Shown: piece by piece, positions 46,811-58,036 of the stretch
How positions within the stretch are numbered: the stretch's first letter is position 1
How the letters are laid out: each line of letters starts with the position of its first letter
NCBI GenBank assembly: GCA_000827325.1
Contig: KN832871.1
Span: 310,001-374,000, forward strand
Length of the DNA: 64,000 nt
Source of the DNA: Oidiodendron maius Zn
Taxonomy: Eukaryota; Ascomycota; Leotiomycetes; Myxotrichaceae
Reading direction: 5' to 3'
The notes under the pieces: generated by a model
Databases searched by the model: none
Seen by the model: the letters and a program-made list of their open reading frames with translations, nothing else
Told to the model about the DNA's origin: nothing
Position numbers and translations under genes: made by a program

Positions 46811-47197
46811 TGCTATGAGAACGTGAGTGGGATACCTTGCATGAACTGGCGTTGCAATTTTAGGGAAGCTACTTCCAACATGATGTAGTTATCAAAAATA
46901 ATTCTTATACGCGTGAATTTATGAGCTTGGTTTTATTTATGCATCGTGCTATTGCTACTTGGGTATAATGTCATAGTTCCAGTCCCTATGTCCACACGGT
47001 TAGAGATAGCCGGTTGCAGTGCCAGCAAATCTCCTAATACCCGCACGATATAGTACCAAGCGGTTTTGAGGTACAAGTGTGGGCATATTGACGAGACTTC
47101 AGAGAGACAATTCCTCTCTTTGATTATTCGAGTTATGCTTCCATACATAACATCTCAGGTTGCCTTGCGAGCGGGTTTCACTGCAGGAATGCTATTG
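46811..47197. other. Convergent 3' spacer
   Basis: This 387-bp stretch lies between HAS1 and the JmjC gene, which converge. It is AT-rich; no gene is visible. Confidence 0.5.
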
Positions 47198-50100
47198 TCA
47201 CTGTCGAGACGACCCAGCAGAACCAGATCCTGCCTCCTCGATTTTGTCAAAGTGATTTAAGGGGCTTGATAAACGCACAACACTAGGCCCTTTCTTGATA
47301 GGCGGGACATCGGCCTGAGCATATCCATTCAATGGATGAGCAGAGGTGGCTTCACCAAGAAGCTTAGCTGTTGCTAAAGGATTGCTGAAATTTGATTCAG
47401 TAATGGCTGCAGCATCCTTCGCACTAGGACTTATGGAGGCTGTAGTCATTTGGGATGTCTTTCCTGTAGTCATAGTGCTTCCAGCCTTTGTTAGGACCCA
47501 CGGCATTCCCGATACACGCTTTTTTGACGACACTATCTTACCAATCTTGCCTTTGAGTGCCAGTTTTTCCTTCAGAGAGAGCAATTGTGTCGGACCCGAG
47601 GGCTTCATAGGTGACGGATCGCTTTTCCGTGGTCTACCTCTAGGCCTGGGTATCGGCTTATTGCCCTTCTCATTTCCCTCAGATTCAGCCTCCCATTGCG
47701 ACACATGGAGTCTTGGAGCTGGCTTTGAAACCTTTTTTTCGATGGAATGCTTCTTCGCACTGTCCACAATAGTCTCCATTTCATTATCGTCATCGCCAAA
47801 TAGACTATCATCCTCGTCCTCATTATCGTTAGTGGAAGCATCCAACTGAACTAAGTCGCCAAGGCGAGTTCTCGGTCTACCTCTACGTTTTGAAGGCGCC
47901 GGTGGTGAGCCTGTACCATCTTCCTGCGCCTTTTTACAGGATAACCAGGCCGACTTTCTGTTAGCGGGTTTCGCATTTGTGGATGATGCCGTAGTGCATG
48001 ACTCGTGTCCGCGTGTATTTCTCCTGTTAGCAATATGCTCGGTTGATGGTTTGCGTCTGAGGCGATGTGATACTCGTATAATCCCCTCTCCGTCTGATTT
48101 TCCCTCATGTTTGGATTTGGGATTGCGAGGTTTCACCGCGATTATTTCCGAATCCGATACAGGCTCTGCATCTTCTCCTAAGTCTAAGTATGTCTGCGGC
48201 TTTACGGCGCCTACTCGAGGTGGTCGCTGTGACGGTGTTGTACTATGTGGTCGTTGGTTTAGCTGCTCCCCGTTCTGCGTACCCTTTGGCCTCTTCGCCT
48301 CAGCAAGTTTCTTCTGGCGTTTCGAAGTGAAGAACTCTTTGTCATCCTCGCCACCACTCATAAAGCCAGGTCTCCTCTTTTTGGGAGCTTCAATCTGTGA
48401 CGGCGGCTGTAGGATATCCGAGAACGCAAAATTTGCGGTTGTAGTAAAGGGGATGCTCTGGGACTTATCCGTAGTGCCACCTAAATCGGGTGGATCGTAT
48501 AGAATCTTATCAACTCCATTGCCTTGCTTGTAAAACCCTACACCCATCATTCGATTTTGATCAAGGTGTTCTAGTTTCCGTTCTAGCTGTTCTGAGTTTT
48601 CTAGACCACGTGTAGGAGCAAGGGACCCAAGAAGTGCGGACGGGTAGCGAACTCCTGGTCGACTAGATAGGTCAAAGCTATTGACATGAGTCTCATCCAC
48701 GTCCTGACACATCACTACCTGGGATGCAGTAAAAGTGCCTTCGCCACCGTCGACCGCTGGCGGGTTCATAGGCGCGTAAGGACTCTCGTATCGAAAATCA
48801 CCATTGCTTGAGATGAAGGTAACTGTAGGATTACGAAGGAGCGGGTCAATGTGGCCATCTTGCTCAAACTGTTCGTCACCTTTCGTAACATGTTCGATAT
48901 CATTATCGAAGTAATTTTCACCGATGACATCTTCTCGAGCCTTAGCCTCTTCAGCTTTCTCCTTCAGCCTCTTCATCCTCTCGGATTCGTGTGGGTTGTG
49001 ATCATTCTCACCACGAAGCCAACCAAGGTTCGTCTTGGAGAAATCAACTAGACTTTCAACACTTCTGAAATCGGCTACCTTCCTTGTATCATGTCCAAGT
49101 AGCGTTCCCTTTGGAGCGTACGGCTTCTGCTTTGGATTCTTCCGACACTTCCCACACGAACAAATCCCCTGACACTTCGGACAAGACCAATCCCTATCCT
49201 CCATAACAGCCTGCGGCATCAGATCAAAGGCTCGCCATAAAACTCCATAACAATACGCATTGCTGCAGGTAGTACAGAAAGCAAGCCTCCACTTCCAATC
49301 ATGATGGCAGCATACGTGACAAGCACAAGTCTTGTTCTTGGCAGGAGTGACTCTCCCATTTCTTGACTTGCGGGGCGTTTTCTTCTTTGGACGACCGGAA
49401 TCATCGGCTTCCGGTTCAACATCAGACGCCCCGGGAGAAGGCTCGGGAACGAACGGCTTCAATATATCGTGCCATGGTCTGATCTTTAACTGTTCTTGGC
49501 AAATATGTGCAACAGGCTTCCTACCGTACCGCTTTCTCGCAACGTCGAGTGGTTGTGGGGACTTCTGGACATCAAAATAGCCATCACATTGAACTATGAC
49601 ATTTCGCCATTCTTCGTATTTACCTGTCAGCGCTGACCATTCCCATTGTTCGACCCACTTCAGGTTTGAGATGCAGCCGCATGAACGGCCCATTGCGTAG
49701 CATTCCATGCATATATCATATGTGTCCTCTTCACCGTTTGGCCCAGTCTCGATGCAGGTTGTGCAAGTGAGGAATCGATTGAAGATGTTGCAACGGCAGT
49801 ATGAACAAGTTACGTTTGAGTCGTACTGAAGGAATTCGATGTTTTGCTCGGTAGGCAGGGCGGATGCAAACATTTCGCTCACTAAAATCTCCGTATATAG
49901 AGCAAAGAGTCGCTTGAAATCTTCTAGTAGTTGTTTTATCCTGCCATACCGCCACATCTTCGGTTCGATGGTATCCCTCTGAAGTAGTTCATGGTATTTG
50001 ATGAGAGTGTAGTATACGATTGCCTTATTTTTGTACTGTTCGTCCCGGCAGACCAACCGAGCGCGTGGGAGCGCTTCATGTAGTGCAAGCTCCAGCGTAT

Positions 50101-51150
50101 CAACTGTCGTACGGTTCCAGGCGGTTTTCATTGTCCGAGTCCCGCGATTCCAGACCTGGTGAGGAGCCAAAGGCGGAATCAGGATCAAGTCACCAGGCCT
50201 CTGCTCAACAACCCATACGTTAAAGGGAGCTTTCTTCCAAGCATTAATTTGGGCAAAATGATTCTCAACTTCGCTGTCATGTCCAAGCATCGACAGGAAG
50301 TATTCCGAGACCACTTCACGCTCCTTAGTTTCGGTCATAAACCAAATAGAGCTGCCGGCTTTTTCACCATTCCCGTCCTCAGACGCTTCAATCATAATGT
50401 TTTGGCCAAGGCTGGCACACATTTCTCTGTGGGCAGGGGTGTACGTGCCTTCATGGCCGATATAACACATCATATTGAGAGCTCGCATTTCCGGTGGCAA
50501 GTTGCTCATTAAGTCGCCTGCTGGTGCAACTCCTTTGCCATACTTCATCTGCCCATATTCGTTTGGTTCTAGTATTGCCCCATCTCCGCCAGACCTGGAC
50601 TCGATACACTCGTTGAGATAGAAGAAGGTCGCGGGAAGGAGGTCCTCCAAATTTCTGGCCCACTCTACAGGGCAATCAATATCCTTCAAATATAGACGCT
50701 GTCGTTTATGGTCACGATAACTTGCTGGTGTAAATTGGTTTGTTAGTTGGGGCATCGATTTCAAGTAATGGCCAATAGTCATGGGAATATCGACAGCATT
50801 AGGTATATCCCTTACGTTCTCAGCTGGGTATAGGTTAACTTAATTCTAAATCGAGGTGGCTTCACACTGCCATGCTCACCCTTCTTTCCCATTTGATCTT
50901 GCAGCCACTGGGGGCTGAATAACCGAGAGTCGAGGACATCCCCCCAGTTTTCTATGATGAGTGGCTTCCCGCCTATGACAACATGCAAGAGCACAAGCTG
51001 TTCGAGGTGCTGGATAGAGTGCTCTTTAAGCATTTCACGGGGAAGTCGGGTGACATAGTCAAAATTGGGTGTGTTCTCGACCAAGGCGCTCAGATCGAGG
51101 TCTGGCGGTATTGGAACGAATTGTGCTTGTGGGTGGGATGTTGAAGGCAT
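47198..51150 (-). CDS. JmjC-domain protein with 4CXXC_R1-type zinc finger and AT-hooks
   Basis: Two exons (51150-50880 and 50823-47198) give 1298 aa. A JmjC cupin domain lies at about residues 60-340, with a likely Fe(II)-binding set His222-x-Glu224 (TYTPAHREMCASLGQ) and His312 (PPLAPHQVWNRGT). Next is a Cys-rich zinc-binding region (CSYCRCNIFNRFLTCTTC, YDICMECYAMGRSCGC). A second finger resembles the 4CXXC_R1 domain of CDCA7/IBM1-type proteins (CACHVCCHHDWKW, FCTTCSNAYCYGV, DWSCPKCQGICSCGKCRK). The last third is disordered and basic with two AT-hook-like motifs (KRRGRPRTR and RPRGRPRKS). It is probably a chromatin-bound lysine demethylase or a chromatin-boundary factor; histone specificity cannot be told. 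An upstream open stretch in another frame makes the true N-terminus uncertain. Confidence 0.88.
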
Positions 51151-51885
51151 TGCTGCGGTCGCGAGTAGAATGAGGCTCGAGGATCGATGTTAGGAGTTGC
51201 AACGCATTTTCTACGGGTGGCGCAGTTGGTTCTGTAGATTGTGTAAACAGAGGATGTGTGGGAGCCAGAGGTTGTGTAGAGACGAGCTCGTGTGCAGGTG
51301 AAGCTTGAAGGCTCAGATTTATAGCAATCCTGAACGTACATATCAAATCACCCCCGACAGAGGCCCAGCAGGGTCGCTGGTTGCCGAGGAAGCCCTTATC
51401 CAAGCAGAATTCGAGGTTCGACGAGAGAAAGCGCACTGGCGATAACTTTCCAAGCACATACCATACAGTGCTCCACTCAAAGATGGCGTGTAGTTATGGT
51501 GCCTTCACAGGTACGGTACAGTACACGGGAGAAGCTCGGGCCACCTCCGGAACGCGAAATTTCAACCACGGTAAGCGGAACATCATAGAGCGATCAATAT
51601 CATAGATTACGGGGTGCCAAATATTGAAGAAAGAATGAAAATGAGCTTAGGGCCCAGTTTAGACTAATATCTAAACAGTTAATACCGTTGAACTAGTGGA
51701 TAAGCTTGAAGTAAGTCCATTTCTTTGATTTGTCTCGTCTGCTTGCCGCTTCACTATTGAATCTGCGGGTTCACGGGGCAAGTTTTTCGTAAGGCATCCT
51801 ACTCCAGAGTGTTCATATTCAGAAGGCCAGGCGGTTAAGACTAAAACAATAGCTAACACAGCATTAGACAATCCTGCTCTGCAAT
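51151..51885. promoter_or_regulatory. Divergent promoter region of the JmjC gene and COQ2
   Basis: 735 bp between start codons. The part next to the JmjC gene stays open in another frame (for example APPVENALQLLTSILEPHST on the minus strand, around 51170-51240) and might be an unrecognised 5' exon. The remainder shows no gene. Confidence 0.45.
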
Positions 51886-53130
51886 ATGCATCACCCAATG
51901 GTTTCTCATGGCCTCCTGAGGCTGCCCACTGTATGCCGAAGTGCCGTATTGCAAACCGTTAGCCGGTATCCAAAGCCAAGCTATCATACTGGCACTGTTG
52001 TGCTTAACACCAAGCCAACCCCTCCAGGACGGCATTCTTATCAACGTATGCGAAGAAGCTTCCATCCCTCGTTGAACCTTCCAACATCTGTAGCAAGCCA
52101 GACTACCAACCAGGCAGCACCAGCTAGTCCAGAATCTACGCTACCTCCAGTTAAATACGCCCCTCCAACTACCGGCCTGTTATCATTACTGCCCTCTTCA
52201 TGGATTCCTTACGCAGAGCTCATTCGGCTCGATAAACCAACCGGGGCTTACTACCTGTATTTTCCTTGCCTCTTCTCGACTCTCCTCGCCGCGCCTCTTA
52301 CTGTTCCTATGGCGTCGCCCTTCTCGGTCATTGGCACATCAGTTCTATTCTTTGCCGGCGCCATTGTTATGCGCGGGGCAGGCTGTACCATCAACGATCT
52401 CTGGGACCGTAACCTGGACCCACACGTGAGACGAACTCGATTGCGGCCCATTGCACGCGGGGCGATATCTCCTTTTAATGCCCTTGTCTACACCGGTGGA
52501 CAACTTCTTGTTGGCCTTGGCATTCTTCTTCAATTTCCATATCAGTGCCTCTTCTATGGCATTCCAAGTTTACTCCTTGTGGCTACATATCCCTTAGCCA
52601 AGCGAGTTACTTACTACCCACAGTTCGTGCTGGGGCTGACCTTTTCCTGGGGCGCGATTATGGGATTCCCGGCTCTGGGTGTTGATCTCCTGAATAACAA
52701 TGCCGCTTTGGCTGCTGCTGGCCTCCTTTATACTTCCAATATTGCATGGACTGTTCTATATGATATGATCTACGCGCACATGGACATTCGGGATGATGCG
52801 AAAGCTGGCATCAAAAGCATTGCCTTGAAACATGACAAAGACACAAAGCAGATCCTAACCGGTCTCGCCATTACTCAGATCGGCCTTCTAGCTGCAGCAG
52901 GCGCTGCAGTTGGAGCGGGCCCGGCTTTCTTTATTGGCAGCTGTGGCGGCGCTGCCGTTGCTCTAGCAGTTATGATAAAGAATGTCAACTTGAAGAGCGT
53001 CAAAGACTGCTGGTGGTGGTTTGTCAATGGATGCTGGATGACGGGAGGGGTCATTGCTGCTGGATTAGGTGCAGACTACCTGGTGCAGTACTCCACCAAG
53101 TCTGAGGAGCAGGAGAAGACAGATGTATGA
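51886..53130 (+). CDS. COQ2: 4-hydroxybenzoate polyprenyltransferase, mitochondrial
   Basis: A single exon encodes 414 aa. The N-terminus is rich in Arg, Ser and His without acids (mitochondrial targeting). The UbiA-type membrane domain follows, with the first aspartate-rich motif NDLWDRNLD (about residues 170-178) and the second YDMIYAHMDIRDD (about 285-297), plus LIRLDKPTGAYYLYFPC and about eight hydrophobic helices. It attaches the polyprenyl tail to 4-hydroxybenzoate, the first membrane step of coenzyme Q synthesis, in the inner mitochondrial membrane. A second in-frame Met at residue 5 is possible as start. Confidence 0.97.
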   Translation: MHHPMVSHGLLRLPTVCRSAVLQTVSRYPKPSYHTGTVVLNTKPTPPGRHSYQRMRRSFHPSLNLPTSVASQTTNQAAPASPESTLPPVKYAPPTTGLLSLLPSSWIPYAELIRLDKPTGAYYLYFPCLFSTLLAAPLTVPMASPFSVIGTSVLFFAGAIVMRGAGCTINDLWDRNLDPHVRRTRLRPIARGAISPFNALVYTGGQLLVGLGILLQFPYQCLFYGIPSLLLVATYPLAKRVTYYPQFVLGLTFSWGAIMGFPALGVDLLNNNAALAAAGLLYTSNIAWTVLYDMIYAHMDIRDDAKAGIKSIALKHDKDTKQILTGLAITQIGLLAAAGAAVGAGPAFFIGSCGGAAVALAVMIKNVNLKSVKDCWWWFVNGCWMTGGVIAAGLGADYLVQYSTKSEEQEKTDV

Positions 53131-54043
53131 TTGCTGCTGTAAGTTTACTGTAACATTAGTCCCGGAACGACTCAAATCGTGATTTATGTGTAGATACAGT
53201 ATTGCCTAGAGAGTAGAACAACGCAAGATTATTGGAGAGAACGGTACAGTAGGGGATCAACGTAAGGGTAGGAGGACCCTTCACCCTTGAGACGTGCAAA
53301 CAGGGTTTCCGGACCTCTGCGCCCGTGACGGTTAGCCGGCTCTTGGAATGCCGTTCAATACAGTAGGTGGCTTCCACGCTACTCGGGGCGCACGGATGCA
53401 CATCATCAGAACTCGCAGGAGAAGATTTCCCGTGACTCCCCTCCAACTTTTTCGACGTCACAACACTTTTCAGGCCGAAAGCGACGAGGGGAACGTCAGC
53501 TGAGGTAGATTTGTGGCCCATGGTCCCGATTCTCGAGTCCTGAAACTATGCGTGGGCTTTCATTTTATTTCGCGTATCGCTGTGTTCCTTTGTCGCGTCT
53601 ACACAATTTGATGTCGCTGTTCCAGTCATTCCGGTTGCCGGGACAAAATACCCGCCGAGGACCTGCGGGCGCTCAAAACGCGCACTGCGCCCAGAACCAA
53701 TCCCTCGAGATAAGCAGAGCGGCAGTGGGACGGAAACTGTAGCAGCAGCATCATATCTTACATACCTCGATAACCCTCTAGCGGCCAGAAGTTTCTGGTG
53801 GAAGATCGAGTGCCCACACTGCTACCGCATTCGGCAAGGTGTTTTGGTGGTGTGAGGTCATTGTGCGCGGCGTCATCGAACCATTCCCGTTAAAAGGCTT
53901 ACCCTCCTTCGAAGATGCCGATGCTTTCTTCTGCGGATACCTTTTGCTCCTCCTCCTCCTCCTCTTCTCAGCTCATATCTTGCTCAAAAACCATTTACTG
54001 GATCTTCTCTGCCCTCGGTCCTTAAAGCATACAAACCGCCAGC
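53131..54043. other. Intergenic region upstream of the MARVEL-type gene
   Basis: 913 bp. A 121-codon open frame on the minus strand (53156-53521) and a 64-codon frame on the plus strand show no recognisable motif, and I do not call them. A pyrimidine-rich stretch (about 53940-53970) lies before the next gene. Confidence 0.45.
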
Positions 54044-54607
54044 ATGGTTTCCATCGCCCAAATCTTTATCCGGACCTTCCAGTTCCTATTCACCCTCCTG
54101 CTTACTGCCTTAGTTGGCAATGCCCTCAATGATAACTCCAACAGCCCCGCGAGCGTAAACTTTGCTATGTTCGTCGCTGCGTTAAATTGGGTTGTCCTCC
54201 TGTACGGTCTTGTGGCCGCATTCATCGAGAGCTTAGCCATACCTTTGGTCCTGATCGTCCTCGATAGCCTGGCAACTCTATTTAACCTTATTGCCGGTAT
54301 CGTCTTAGCAGCCAGGCTGCATGTCCATAGCTGCGACAATTGGGTAAGTCAAACAAGCTTTGTCCCGCGTCCCCGAACCTATAAGTAACCTGCTTGCTAG
54401 TCGTACCTCCTCAGCAACAACTTAATAAATGGAAGCGACTCTCCCAGGAAGACGTGCCGGGAACTGCAAGCCAGCACAGCTTTCCTCTGGTTCCTGTTTG
54501 CCGCATTCGCGGCATCTCTCGTTGTCTCTTTCATAAGCTCCAAAGGTTCCTTCTCATCCGGAAGAGCCGGTGGTGCTAGAAGAGGACCAGCCATGTCGCA
54601 GGTCTAA
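54044..54607 (+). CDS. MARVEL-type four-helix membrane protein (Nce102-like)
   Basis: Two exons (54044-54343 and 54401-54607) give 168 aa. Four hydrophobic helices are visible: FQFLFTLLLTALVGNAL, FAMFVAALNWVVLLYGLVAA, LAIPLVLIVLDSLATLFNLI running into AGIVLAARL, and TAFLWFLFAAFAASLVVSFI. The tail is basic and Gly/Ser-rich (GRAGGARRGPAMSQV). The loop LHVHSCDNWSYLLSNNLING, followed shortly by CRELQAS, sits between helices 3 and 4, as in fungal MARVEL proteins of the Nce102/Fhn1 group, which organise eisosome membrane domains and non-classical secretion. The intron was placed after TGG by the join DNW-SYLLSN. Exact orthology was not established. Confidence 0.8.
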
Positions 54608-55200
54608 ACTACAACCACTGGTGAGCAGTTTCCGGCATGGCGTGCCCAGAATTCTCACTAACCCTCAAAAGGATCTGGTAGTTGATGCAGGCATCTCGAC
54701 CATGGTGGAAGGTGAGCATCCACTAAGCATGCAAGGACTGGTATTATGAATATGCAAGGTACATAAAATGAGCCTGGACACTTATCGGGAGGCACTTATG
54801 GCCATGGCGTTAAAGTTGTAATATCGTTTCGAGAGCCAAACTATTGGTATGGATTGAACATGCTTAATATATATATCATGGGAGGCAAAACAGTGGCAGT
54901 TGTGTAATGAAAGGAAGGGAATATTGGTCAAGGTCGTTCTAGAGCTAATTAGTTTAACTTTAAATTAACAAGTATCAAACATGTTCCATCATTTAAAACC
55001 AGCGAGTATGATACCTTTTCAACATGCCTGATTCTGGTAAACATTGAACGCAAGGGGCACATAGGTACCTTTTGTCTGAAGACATGATTCTACAAAATTC
55101 TTTCGTTATCCTTGTCGTAACGCCATGGAAATTGGCTGCCATGTTCGCAGCGCTCCTAAATAAAACCGAATATCATCTTCTTTACATGCGGCCAGTTTAA
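54608..55200. other. Convergent spacer
   Basis: 593 bp, strongly AT-rich, between the MARVEL-type gene and MIM2. No gene is visible. Confidence 0.5.
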
Positions 55201-55606
55201 TCACAATGTCGCAGCTGCCTCCACGGCCCCAGCCAATCTGAACGCTCTTTTATTCGTAAATCGGACTTCAACCGGATACATCCATTCCATGTACTTCGCC
55301 CAACCTATAATGGACCTGGTATTAGCATGTACACTTCTCACGAACCTTATACAATATACAACTATCGAACTCACTCCAATATGCGAATCTCCTCCCAAAG
55401 TACTTCCCAGCGTATGGTACAATCATCATCGTCAGAATCATTTCTAGCTGTTGCAGACTTGCTTCCCACTCTCTTTGCGCGTCCGAATCTCCTTCTGATT
55501 CTATCTCGCTACTGTCCACCGAGGAGGGAAGAGAGTCCACTTCATCTTGGCCGTTGGAAGAATCAGGGATGGCGTCTTGAATTACGTACGAATCGGAGGT
55601 AGACAT
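55201..55606 (-). CDS. MIM2: Mitochondrial outer-membrane import factor Mim2-like
   Basis: Two exons (55606-55375 and 55304-55201) give 111 aa. The N-terminal half is acidic and Ser-rich (DEVDSLPSSVDSSEIESEGD). Then follow REWEASLQQLEMILTMMIVP, a single hydrophobic helix with YAGKYFGRRFAYWSWAKYME, and a conserved end (VEVRFTNKRAFRLAGAVEAA). This recalls fungal Mim2 proteins, which form the MIM complex with Mim1 to insert helical proteins into the outer mitochondrial membrane. The intron falls after AYW and gives AYWSWAKYMEW. It is divergent from eIF2-beta. The assignment rests on my memory of the C-terminal motif. Confidence 0.72.
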
Positions 55607-56018
55607 GCTGGCTTAGAGCGTGGTTGATGTGCAGGAATTGGAGCACAGAAGCGCTACCGCCTAAACTATCTAGGCATCGAGTCTCTGCGGAGGATATGGG
55701 AGTAGTTGAGCGTAAATTTGTCTTCGAGGTCTTGTTAGCTGGACACATATGCCATTCTATCTTGATCGAAGATCGGGCCAAACGTAAAGTTGCCTCGCCC
55801 AGTGGACAGCGCTGAAGCGAAGTCACGTGCTTACTGAGTCACCGTCACCTCGCCCCGATTTCTATGAATTGAATGTGGGCGGCGATTCCTAAAAACAATT
55901 GCTCTCAACGACCTTCACGCTCTCAAATCAAAATTTCAAAGCATTAATATACTGCGTGGAATACTCACCTGGAGCAAATATACCCAACCGAGAAGTTCAC
56001 TGTACAGCCCTGCACATC
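55607..56018. promoter_or_regulatory. Bidirectional promoter of MIM2 and eIF2-beta
   Basis: 412 bp separate the start codons. CACGTG (55824-55829) and TGAGTCA (55835-55841) lie side by side near the middle, as expected for E-box and bZIP (AP-1/Gcn4-type) sites. Confidence 0.45.
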
Positions 56019-57177
56019 ATGGCGAGCGAGGTGGTAAGTTTTACGATTTTATTACCCCACCTGATCCTTCCCACACAACAATCCGATAACCCGTTTGAAC
56101 ACAGGATACCCTCATCGACCGAAAACCTCGAAAATCCGTTGCATTCAGTGAAGGTACAGTGATCGTGGATGAGAACGGTGCAGTCACAATGAAGGAGGAC
56201 ATTCATGACGATACCAAAGAGACGGCGCAATCGCACACAAGTACGCCACATATTTCCCAGACTTCAACCGCGTTTACTTACCTAATCCTAGGCTTCGATG
56301 CGAATGCCGACGAGCCGACCAAAGAGAGCGATGATGTTGCAGAGATGCTGAAAGGCATGAAGAAGAAGAAGAGCAAGAAGCCCAAGGCGGACGACGTAGA
56401 GGCCGAGGGTGCTGAAGGCGAAGGCGAAGGCGACGCTGCTGCCGACGGCGGCCTAGATCTCTCGACGATGAAGAAAAAAAAGAAGAAGGCGCCAAAGGAA
56501 GGTGCCAAGGACGATTTCGCTGCCAAGATCGCGGCTCTCGATATTAATGAGACAGAAGGCGAGGTGGCTACAGCGGAGAAACCTGCCGATGATGGCGACA
56601 TGGAGAAGGGCACGGGGATCTGGCAACACGATGAGACAAAGGCAATCGGCTACGAACTCCTCCTCTCCCGATTTTTTAACCTGCTGGCGCAGAAGAATCC
56701 CGACCACGCGTCGAGCGGCTCGAGGAGTTACAAGATCCCACCTCCACAGTGCTTGCGTGAAGGTAACAAGAAGACTATCTTTGCCAACATTGCCGAGATA
56801 TGCAAGAGGATGAAGAGGACGGATGAGCACGTTACATCATATCTGTTTGCTGAGTTGGGTACGAGTGGTTCAGTTGATGGTAGTAGACGTCTCGTTATCA
56901 AGGGTCGCTTCCAACAGAAACAGATTGAGAACGTGCTGAGAAGGTATATTAGTAAGTCTCTCAAAATCTATATTGTCAGAATGTTAAGGTTACTGACTGT
57001 TACCCAGTGGAATATGTTACCTGCAAGACCTGCAGATCTCCAGACACCGAACTCAACAAGGGAGAGAACAGATTGTATTTCATTACCTGCAACTCCTGTG
57101 GTTCTCGACGCAGTGTCACTGCCATTAAGACTGGTTTCTCTGCACAGGTCGGCAAGAGGCGCAGACAGCAAGGTTAA
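56019..57177 (+). CDS. SUI3: Translation initiation factor eIF2 subunit beta
   Basis: Four exons (56019-56033, 56105-56240, 56292-56951, 57008-57177) give 326 aa. The first exon codes only for MASEV. Lysine-rich blocks ([12 protein letters not shown] and [12 protein letters not shown]), which bind eIF5 and eIF2B-epsilon, are followed by the core ([40 protein letters not shown]) and a C2C2 zinc finger ([33 protein letters not shown]), ending GKRRRQQG. Only two clear poly-Lys blocks are visible, against three in yeast and man. eIF2 carries initiator tRNA to the 40S subunit. Confidence 0.96.
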
Positions 57178-58036
57178 GAGGACGGATAAGGTCCTGGTCC
57201 TGGATCATAAAACTGCTCACATCACGGGTTGTTCCAGGGTGTGTGGAAGCATTCCGAGCTATCGGCTCTGGGCCTGTGTCCCGTCTCGGCACTAGGGAGG
57301 GTACTGCAAAAATAATTACATAGACGCGACTGCACACAATTGACAGAGATATTCAAACATGTCTGATGCAAGTGGACTCCAAAAATTTATTCCAACTCTG
57401 CCCACTCTGTGGTTCAAAGTCGTTACGTTCATAATTTTCATGACAGCGCAGTTATGGCAGATCCTGGGCCGATTCATTGTCTTGTTAACGCGGCCAAGAA
57501 GAAAGTGGCCCCTATCCGTAACCTGTAAGCGCCCGACAACCTGCATGCCACCCTCTCCCACAGAGGCGACGGGCCCAGCGGCACAAGAGCTGCCCCGGGG
57601 CTGGGCGCCCCATTGGACAACTCCAGTGGGGAGAGGACTCCTCGCAGCATTCCGGACCCCTATTCGCTCTCAAAATAGCCTCAGTTTACTCACCCCATCC
57701 ACCTACGCGCTAAGCCAGGGCGGTAGCTGATAGATGATCTTGTGCGTCTCGCGACTCTCTTCTTTCTCAGCTCTAATAAACTTCGCGCTCTGTTTGCGAG
57801 TGAATTCCAGCATTTGACAGGTCACTTATTACTGTGATTGATCGCGAATACCTACCCTGAGAGGAGTCTGGTGAGCGAGAAGCCGTAGTGCGGGGTCGCA
57901 AGGCTGATGTAGCTAACGGTTCGGTGCGAAGCGGAACCCACCTTGGAATCGAGCTCTTTCCGAGTTGAACAGAACATATTCAGACGGCCTAGGATTTTAT
58001 CGCAAGCTTATTCCTGTAGTTTCTCGAGCCCTCACG
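57178..58036. other. Intergenic region between eIF2-beta and the AIM24-like gene
   Basis: 859 bp. One open frame (57359-57730, +, 123 codons) has a hydrophobic stretch (LWFKVVTFIIFMTAQLWQIL) but no recognisable family and a low-complexity end, so I do not call it. No RNA gene was found. Confidence 0.4.

Noticed and set aside
53156-53521. Minus-strand 121-codon open frame after COQ2
   Set aside because: No recognisable motif, no introns, and composition like the flanks; insufficient support.
57359-57730. Plus-strand 123-codon open frame with a hydrophobic stretch
   Set aside because: Lies between two well-placed genes, has a low-complexity second half and no family resemblance.
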